A stretch of 64,000 bases of DNA from Cellulomonas edaphi. Its GTDB lineage: Bacteria; Actinomycetota; Actinomycetes; Actinomycetales; Cellulomonadaceae. The notes below the pieces were generated by a model, which was not told the origin of the DNA, did not search any database, and was given only the letters and a program-made list of their open reading frames with translations. Of the stretch, positions 59,028-64,000 are shown one piece after another (positions within the stretch are counted from its first letter, which is position 1; each line of letters starts with the position of its first letter). The position numbers and the translations under genes are program-made. The stretch covers positions 806,001-870,000 of the forward strand of contig NZ_JAUCGR010000002.1 in the NCBI RefSeq assembly GCF_030362815.1, given 5' to 3'.

Positions 59028-60064
59028 ACGCCCTCGGCCTTGTGCGGCCGGGCCAGGAGCAGCGCCGCCAGGTCGTCCACCGGCAGTCCCTCGTGCAGCA
59101 CGCGCACCACGGCGTGCGTGATGGGCATCTCCACGCCCAGCGAGTCTGCGAGCTCGAGCACCGACCGGCTCGACTTCACGCCCTCGGCGGTTCCGCCGGT
59201 GGCGGCGATGGCCTCCTCGAGCGTCATGCCGCGCCCGATGTGGTTGCCCAGCGTGTGGTTGCGCGAGTCGGGGGACGCGCACGTCGCCATCAGGTCGCCC
59301 ATGCCGGCCAGGCCCGGGAAGGTCTCCGCGTCGGCGCCCAGCGCGAGCCCGAGGCGGGTGATCTCGACGAGCCCGCGCGTGATGACCGTCGCCATCGTGT
59401 TGTAGCCGAGCCCGCGGCCCTGCGAGATGCCGACGGCGAGCGCGATGACGTTCTTGACCGCGCCGCACAGCTCCACGCCCACCACGTCGGGGTTGGTGTA
59501 CGGGCGGAAGTACGACGACGCGCACGCCTTCGCGACGAGCTGCGCGGTCTCCTCGCTCGTCGAGGCCACGACCGTGGCGGTGGGCTGGCGGTGCGCGATC
59601 TCCTTGGCCAGGTTGGGCCCCGAGACCACGGCGATCCGCTCGGGCCCGATGCCGAGCGACTCGGCGACGACCTGGCTCATCCGGCGGTCGGTGCCGAGCT
59701 CGACGCCCTTCATGAGCGAGACGGCGACCGCGTCGGGCTCGATCACGTCGCGCAGGGTCTCCAGCGTGGCGCGCGCGCTCTGCGAGGGGATCGCGATGAC
59801 GACCAGGTCGGCGCCGCGCACGGCCGCGCGGGCGTCGGTGGTCGCCGTGATGCCCGCGGGCAGGTCGACACCGGGCACGTACCGCTCGTTGCGGTGCTCC
59901 TCGGTGATCGTGCGGCAGACCTTCTCGTCGCGGCCCCAGATGGTCACCTCGCACCCCGCGTCGGCCATCACCGCCGCGAAGGTGGTGCCCCAGCTCCCGG
60001 CGCCCAGCACGGCCGCGCGCAACGCGTGGGGCTGGGCCAGGGGCACGTCACGATCGGCGGTCAC
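59024..60064 (-). CDS. gpsA: Glycerol-3-phosphate dehydrogenase [NAD(P)+]
   Basis: Supplies glycerol-3-phosphate for phospholipids. The 346-aa protein has the nucleotide motif AAVLGAGSWGTTFAAVMADA, SLMKGVELGTDRRMSQV, VSGPNLAKEIAHRQPTATVV, and the active-site block ELCGAVKNVIALAVGISQG. GTG 60064-60062 overlaps the plsC stop (GTGA). It forms a lipid-synthesis pair with plsC. The stop CTA (59024-59026) overlaps the opposite gene. Confidence 0.97.
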   Translation of the reverse strand: MTADRDVPLAQPHALRAAVLGAGSWGTTFAAVMADAGCEVTIWGRDEKVCRTITEEHRNERYVPGVDLPAGITATTDARAAVRGADLVVIAIPSQSARATLETLRDVIEPDAVAVSLMKGVELGTDRRMSQVVAESLGIGPERIAVVSGPNLAKEIAHRQPTATVVASTSEETAQLVAKACASSYFRPYTNPDVVGVELCGAVKNVIALAVGISQGRGLGYNTMATVITRGLVEITRLGLALGADAETFPGLAGMGDLMATCASPDSRNHTLGNHIGRGMTLEEAIAATGGTAEGVKSSRSVLELADSLGVEMPITHAVVRVLHEGLPVDDLAALLLARPHKAEGV

Positions 60065-60840
60065 GGCAGCTCCTGCGTCGTCGCGTCGTCCCCGCCGGGC
60101 CGCTCCTGCCCGGGTCGCTCCTTGTCGGAGGACGGGCTCTTGCGCATGTCGTAGCGGACGGCGGGCGCCTTCGCGCCGCGCACACCCTCGAGCAGCTCCG
60201 TGATGGCGTCCATGACGCGCTCGGTCGCCTCCCGCAGCGTGGCCGCGTCGAGCGGCCGCCCGTAGAGGTCGGTGAGGTCGACGGGCGGGCCCGCGACGAC
60301 GGTGACCTTCTTGGGCGGCACGGGCTTGAGCCACTTCGAGTAGCGGCCCATGAGGTCCTGCGCGCCCCACTGGGCGACGGGAACGACCGGGGCCTGCGTC
60401 ATCAGGGCCAGCCGCGCGACGCCCGTCTTGCCGGCCATCGGCCACAGGTCCGGCTCACGCGTGAGCGTGCCCTCGGGGAACACCGCCACGCACTCGCCCG
60501 CGCCGATCGCCGCCACGCCGGCCGCGAGCGAGTCCGCCGCGGCGACGGTGTTCCGGTACACCGGGATCTGGCCGGTGGCACGCAGGACGCCGCCCACCAC
60601 GGGCACCTTGAACAGCGAGGACTTGGCCAGGATCTTGGGCGCGAAGCCGTTGTCCCACAGGAAGTGCGCGAACGTCAGCGGGTCGACGTTGGTCATGTGG
60701 TTCGAGGCCACGATGAAGCCCGTGTCCTGGGGCAGGTGCTCGACGCCGTGCCAGTCGCGCCGGGTCACCGCCATGAGGACGGGACGCAGGATGCGCGCGA
60801 CGTTGCGGTAGGCGCGGTTGGATCGGGACGGCGAATGCAC
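60061..60840 (-). CDS. plsC: 1-acyl-sn-glycerol-3-phosphate acyltransferase
   Basis: A 259-aa PlsC-type acyltransferase. The catalytic motif HX4D is in VASNHMTNVDPLTFAHF and the glycerol-phosphate-binding FPEGT in VAVFPEGTLTREPDLWPMAG; ATGQIPVYRN and APVVPVAQWGAQDLMGR also fit. GTG 60840-60838 follows a -10 box TAGCAT (60854-60849) by 8 nt, again suggesting a leaderless start. A basic C-terminal tail (RYDMRKSPSSDKERPGQE) is present. Partner of gpsA in the same operon. Confidence 0.94.
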   Translation of the reverse strand: MHSPSRSNRAYRNVARILRPVLMAVTRRDWHGVEHLPQDTGFIVASNHMTNVDPLTFAHFLWDNGFAPKILAKSSLFKVPVVGGVLRATGQIPVYRNTVAAADSLAAGVAAIGAGECVAVFPEGTLTREPDLWPMAGKTGVARLALMTQAPVVPVAQWGAQDLMGRYSKWLKPVPPKKVTVVAGPPVDLTDLYGRPLDAATLREATERVMDAITELLEGVRGAKAPAVRYDMRKSPSSDKERPGQERPGGDDATTQELP

Positions 60841-60848
60841 GGGAGCCG

Positions 60849-60854
60849 ATGCTA
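60849..60854 (-). promoter_or_regulatory. -10 box of the plsC-gpsA operon
   Basis: Minus-strand TAGCAT, 8 nt before the plsC GTG. No Shine-Dalgarno precedes the start; the longer open frame upstream is not supported. Confidence 0.5.
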
Positions 60855-60902
60855 CCCGGTGGTCATCGACGGCCGAGCCCTCGGCGCTTGCCGCCGCGAC
60901 GC

Positions 60903-62228
60903 TCAATCCCGGCCGAACTCGGCGCCCAGGGCGTCGAGCTTGTCCATGAAGTGCTCGTAGCCGCGGTCGATGAGGCTGATGCCCCGCACGGCCGACGTCC
61001 CCTTGGCCGTGAGCGCCGCGATGAGGTGGCTGAACCCGCCGCGCAGGTCGGGGACCTCGATGTCGGCGGCGGCCAGGGGCGTCGGACCGCTGATGACGGC
61101 CGAGTGGTAGAAGTTGCGCTGGCCGAAGCGGCAGGGGCGCCCGCCCAGGCACTCCTTGTAGACCTGGATGGTCGCGCCCATGCCGACGAGCGCGTCGGTG
61201 AACCCGAAGCGGTTCTCGTACACCGTCTCGTGGACGATCGACAGGCCCTTGGCCTGCGTGAGCGCGACGACGAGCGGCTGCTGCCAGTCGGTCATGAAGC
61301 CGGGGTGCACGTCGGTCTCCAGCTGGATGGAGCGCAGGTCGCCGCCGGGGTGCCAGAACCGGATGCCCTCGTCGTCGACCTTGAACTCCCCGCCCACCTT
61401 GCGGAAGGTGTTGAGGAACGTCGTCATCTCGGGCTGGGTGGCCCCGCGCACGTAGATGTCGCCGCCCGTGGCCAGCGCGGCCGACGCCCAGGACGCCGCC
61501 TCGATGCGGTCCGCGAGCGACGTGTGCTGGAAGCCCTCGAGGCGGTCGACGCCCTCGATGCGGATGACGCGGTCGGTGTCGACCGAGATGATCGCGCCCA
61601 TCTTCTGCAGCACGTTGATGAGATCCATGATCTCGGGCTCGATCGCCGCGCCCGCCAGCTCGGTGATGCCCTCGGCGCGCACGGCCGTCAGCAGCAGCTG
61701 CTCGGTGGCGCCCACGCTCGGGTACGGCAGCGCGATCTTGGTGCCCTGGAGCCGCCGCGGCGCGCGGATGTGGATGCCGTTGTGGGTCTTGTCCACCACC
61801 GCACCGAACTGGCGCAGGATGTCGAGGTGGTAGTTGATCGGCCGGTCGCCGATGCGGCAGCCACCCAGGTCGGGGATGAACGCCTCGCCCAGCCGGTGCA
61901 GCAGCGGGCCGCAGAACAGGATCGGGATGCGGCTCGAGCCCGCGTGCGCGTCGATGTCGGCGACGTGCGCCGACTCCACGTTGGTGGGGTCCAGGTGCAG
62001 CGTGCCGGCCTTGGCGTCGGCGACGACGCTCACGCCGTGCAGCTCGAGCAGGCCGGTCACCACGGCGACGTCGCGGATCTGCGGCACGTTGCGCAGCACG
62101 CTCGGGGTCTCTCCGAGCAGTGCGGCCACCATCGCCTTCGAGACGAAGTTCTTGGCGCCCCGAACGGTGATCTCACCGGACAGGGGCGTGCCACCGTTGA
62201 CGTAGAGAAGATCGTTCACGGGCCCCAT
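60903..62228 (-). CDS. murA: UDP-N-acetylglucosamine 1-carboxyvinyltransferase
   Basis: First committed step of peptidoglycan synthesis. The 441-aa enzyme has the catalytic Cys124 in DLGGCRIGDRPINYH, GEITVRGAKNFVSKAMVAAL at the N-terminus, SRIPILFCGPLLHRLGEA, and LRGGFSHLIAALTAKGTSAV near the end. Cys at the active site means fosfomycin sensitivity is expected. The start is ATG 62228 or GTG 62219; both precede DLLYVNGGTPL. Monocistronic by position. Confidence 0.96.
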   Translation of the reverse strand: MGPVNDLLYVNGGTPLSGEITVRGAKNFVSKAMVAALLGETPSVLRNVPQIRDVAVVTGLLELHGVSVVADAKAGTLHLDPTNVESAHVADIDAHAGSSRIPILFCGPLLHRLGEAFIPDLGGCRIGDRPINYHLDILRQFGAVVDKTHNGIHIRAPRRLQGTKIALPYPSVGATEQLLLTAVRAEGITELAGAAIEPEIMDLINVLQKMGAIISVDTDRVIRIEGVDRLEGFQHTSLADRIEAASWASAALATGGDIYVRGATQPEMTTFLNTFRKVGGEFKVDDEGIRFWHPGGDLRSIQLETDVHPGFMTDWQQPLVVALTQAKGLSIVHETVYENRFGFTDALVGMGATIQVYKECLGGRPCRFGQRNFYHSAVISGPTPLAAADIEVPDLRGGFSHLIAALTAKGTSAVRGISLIDRGYEHFMDKLDALGAEFGRD

Positions 62229-62331
62229 ACTCGCCTACCTGTCGTCGTGGCTCCTACCGCACGGCCCCGCGAGTCGCCGTCCCCGCGAAACCTTCACAGG
62301 GAGGACCCGCCGGCACCATGTCGGCTGCGTC

Positions 62332-62523
62332 TCAGGACGCCTTGTTCCCGTTCTCCGCGGATCCCGCGGCAGCCTCGGCCGTCGCCTTCTCCCCCGGCCC
62401 TTCGCCGCCGGACGGCGTCGTCGCGCCCGCGGCGGCGTCCGCGTCGCGCGGCCTCACCCGGACCTCGTCGGCACCCTTGGCCCGGTGGATCGTGTCGGTG
62501 GTGCTGGTGGGCTCCTCGCTCAC
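62332..62523 (-). CDS. 63-aa acidic, disordered hypothetical protein
   Basis: From GTG 62523-62521, with GAGGGGG about 5 nt upstream, to TGA at 62334-62332. It begins VSEEPTSTTDTIHRAKGADE and is rich in Ala, Gly, Glu and Thr, with no hydrophobic segment and no Cys. The start overlaps the stop of the 37-aa ORF upstream (GTGA), the coupling style of this genome. Unknown function; a shadow ORF cannot be excluded. The 103-nt gap between its stop and the murA start (62229-62331) holds nothing recognisable. Confidence 0.5.
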   Translation of the reverse strand: MSEEPTSTTDTIHRAKGADEVRVRPRDADAAAGATTPSGGEGPGEKATAEAAAGSAENGNKAS

Positions 62524-62633
62524 AGCGGCCCCCTCGCCGGCACGCAGCTGATCGGGTCGCGCACCGCGTCCACCGCGGCGGCAGCTGCCGCCCGGCACCA
62601 GCCGAGAGCGGCAGTCTGCGTCATGTCCGCCAT
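62520..62633 (-). CDS. 37-aa hypothetical peptide
   Basis: From ATG 62633-62631 with a strong GGAGGGG site 7 nt upstream. The peptide MADMTQTAALGWCRAAAAAA is followed by VDAVRDPISCVPARGPL. Two Cys and an amphipathic Ala-rich helix are present. Its TGA overlaps the next GTG. A -10-like TACCGT lies about 45 nt upstream on the minus strand (62682-62677). Unknown function. Confidence 0.45.
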   Translation of the reverse strand: MADMTQTAALGWCRAAAAAAVDAVRDPISCVPARGPL

Positions 62634-62687
62634 GCTCGTCCCCTCCGCCGGCGCATGCTGCGCGCGGCCGCGGATCACGGTAGCAAC

Positions 62688-62737
62688 CCCACCGGCGGCG
62701 CGCCGGTGGGACGTCCCGGTCGGTACGTCCCACCGGC
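62688..62737 (-). terminator. Overlapping alternative hairpins after leuD
   Basis: GCCGGTGGGACGT (62702-62714) pairs perfectly with 62725-62737 (13 bp, 10-nt loop). CCCACCGGC (62688-62696) can instead pair with 62702-62710 (9 bp). The two share 62702-62710, so only one can form at a time. Placed 12 nt after the leuD stop; terminator or attenuator. Confidence 0.6.
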
Positions 62738-62749
62738 CCCACGGGTGGG

Positions 62750-63415
62750 TCAGGGGCGGCGGCCGATCTCGACCGGCACCCCGGCCGGCCGGGCGGCCTT
62801 GATCTCGACCGGCGGCAGGTGCTTGGCCGGCAGGGTGGCGGGGCGCCAGGCCTCGCGCGACGCCTCGAACGTGGCGATCTCGTCGGCGTGCTCGAGCGTG
62901 AGCCCGATGTCGTCCAGACCCTCCATGAGCCGCCAGCGGGTGTAGTCGTCCACCTGGAACGGCACCACCACGTCGTCGCACGTGATGGTGCGCGCCTCGA
63001 GGTCGACCGTGATCTCCGTGCCGGGACGGGTCTCGAGGATCTTCCAGATCAGCTCGATGTCCTCGGCCGACGCCACGGCCGCGAGCAGGCCCTGCTTGCC
63101 GGAGTTGCCGCGGAAGATGTCCGCGAACCGGGTCGAGATGACGACGCGGAAGCCGTAGTCCTTGAGCGCCCACACGGCGTGCTCGCGCGAGGAGCCGGTG
63201 CCGAAGTCGGGACCGGCGACCAGCACCGAGCCGCTCGCATAGGCCTCCTGGTTGAGCACGAACGTCGGGTCACCACGCCAGGCCGCGAACAGCGCGTCCT
63301 CGAAGCCCGTGCGCGTCACGCGCTTGAGGTAGACGGCGGGGATGATCTGGTCGGTGTCGACGTTGCTGCGGCGCAGCGGCACGCCCACGCCCGTGTGCTG
63401 GGTGAACTTCTCCAT
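62750..63415 (-). CDS. leuD: 3-isopropylmalate dehydratase small subunit
   Basis: With LeuC, isomerises 2- to 3-isopropylmalate in leucine synthesis. The 221-aa swivel-domain protein has [40 protein letters not shown] and [16 protein letters not shown] 20-residue C-terminal extension is rich in Pro and Ala. ATG 63415-63413 is 21 nt after the leuC stop. Confidence 0.97.
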   Translation of the reverse strand: MEKFTQHTGVGVPLRRSNVDTDQIIPAVYLKRVTRTGFEDALFAAWRGDPTFVLNQEAYASGSVLVAGPDFGTGSSREHAVWALKDYGFRVVISTRFADIFRGNSGKQGLLAAVASAEDIELIWKILETRPGTEITVDLEARTITCDDVVVPFQVDDYTRWRLMEGLDDIGLTLEHADEIATFEASREAWRPATLPAKHLPPVEIKAARPAGVPVEIGRRP

Positions 63416-63436
63416 GGTGATCGTCCTTGTCTTCCG

Positions 63437-64000
63437 TCAGACCGTGCGGAGGTCGCTGAGCGGCGTGCCGTCGGGGGCGGGGGTGCCGGTGCCGAGGTCG
63501 GAGTACGACGAGAGCGTGCCGCGGATCGCGGTCGCGGCAGCCACCAGCGGCGAGACCAGGTGCGTGCGACCGCCCTTGCCCTGCCGGCCCTCGAAGTTGC
63601 GGTTCGAGGTGGACGCCGAGCGCTCGCCGGGGGCCAGCTGGTCGGGGTTCATCCCGAGGCACATCGAGCAGCCCGCGTTGCGCCACTCGGCACCGAAGTC
63701 GAGGAAGATCTTGTCCAGGCCCTCGGCCTCGGCCTGCAGGCGGACGCGCGCCGAGGCCGGGACCACGAGGACGCGGACGTCGTCGGCCTTGTGCTTGCCC
63801 TGGACGACCTTGGCCACCGAGCGCAGGTCCTCGATGCGGCCGTTGGTGCACGAGCCGATGAACACCGTGTCGACCTTGATGTCGCGCAGCGGCTGGCCGG
63901 GGACCAGGCCCATGTACTCGATCGCGCGCTCGGCGGTGACCCGCTCGTTCTCGTCGGCGATCTCGGCCGGGACCGGCACCGAGCCGCTCAGCGGCAGACC
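63437..64000 (-). CDS. leuC: 3-isopropylmalate dehydratase large subunit (partial, N-terminus off window)
   Basis: C-terminal 187 residues of LeuC. Fe-S ligand Cys residues are in [14 protein letters not shown] and [16 protein letters not shown]; the region [20 protein letters not shown] with THLVSP is the conserved C-terminal signature. The frame runs open to base 64000. Ends at TGA 63439-63437, just before leuD. Confidence 0.97.
   Translation of the reverse strand, partial: GLPLSGSVPVPAEIADENERVTAERAIEYMGLVPGQPLRDIKVDTVFIGSCTNGRIEDLRSVAKVVQGKHKADDVRVLVVPASARVRLQAEAEGLDKIFLDFGAEWRNAGCSMCLGMNPDQLAPGERSASTSNRNFEGRQGKGGRTHLVSPLVAAATAIRGTLSSYSDLGTGTPAPDGTPLSDLRTV

Noticed and set aside
62638..63173. 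Minus-strand frame within and after leuD leading into the tiny ORF
   Set aside because: The upstream part is an out-of-frame shadow of leuD; only the segment from ATG 62633 has a ribosome-binding site.

Overview
The window is very GC-rich, with dense, mostly overlapping genes joined by ATGA/GTGA junctions. It codes for actinobacterial housekeeping proteins: zinc-ribbon L28 and L32, an RNase E with a long disordered N-terminus, a SepIVA-like septation protein, SAM-IV riboswitches and several apparently leaderless GTG genes. The gene order fits a Micrococcales actinobacterium, most likely Cellulomonas or a close relative. This is inference from content; no database search was possible. I saw no tRNA, rRNA, CRISPR array, transposase or integrase.

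Layout. (1) 1-4315, minus: histidine phosphatase (cut by the window edge), rsfS, a Pro/Ala-rich single-pass membrane protein, nadD, a 50-aa membrane microprotein, proA. (2) 4312-26193: an accessory sulfur-acquisition block lying between proA and proB, genes that are normally neighbours. It holds five luciferase-like flavin monooxygenases, a double GNAT acetyltransferase, an M20 amidohydrolase, a rhodanese-like protein, an MFS exporter, a sarcosine-oxidase-like flavoenzyme, a DUF1684 protein, a polar-amino-acid ABC importer and an oligopeptide-type ABC importer. Three SAM-IV-type riboswitches, each starting at the predicted transcription start of a good -35/-10 promoter, drive three of its four transcription units. 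Two short Cys-codon-containing ORFs are further candidate regulators. (3) 26279-33801, minus: proB, obgE, rpmA, rplU, rne. (4) 34285-42014, plus: cydABDC followed without a gap by a DevS-like GAF sensor kinase, with a convergent NarL/DevR-type response regulator. (5) 42744-54467: a 2-hydroxyacid dehydrogenase, then mutM, rnc, rpmF, DUF177, a SepIVA-like gene, coaD, rsmD, a membrane protein/ABC ATPase pair, recG and a DAK2 kinase, with rpmB divergent. (6) 54562-64000: a GNAT, thiL, DUF3515 lipoprotein, ddl, a Cys/Met PLP enzyme, gpsA, plsC, murA, two tiny ORFs, leuD and the 3' part of leuC.

How the genes fit together. The accessory block resembles the Bacillus S-substituted-cysteine salvage logic: import, N-acetylation, flavin-dependent C-S cleavage, deacetylation. 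The SAM-IV switches would shut it off when SAM, and hence methionine and sulfur, is plentiful. proA is translationally coupled to the last monooxygenase, so proline synthesis may have come partly under sulfur control. In the cyd region a predicted haem-binding redox/oxygen sensor is cotranscribed with the bd oxidase and its assembly exporter. The rest is core metabolism, translation, DNA repair and envelope synthesis.
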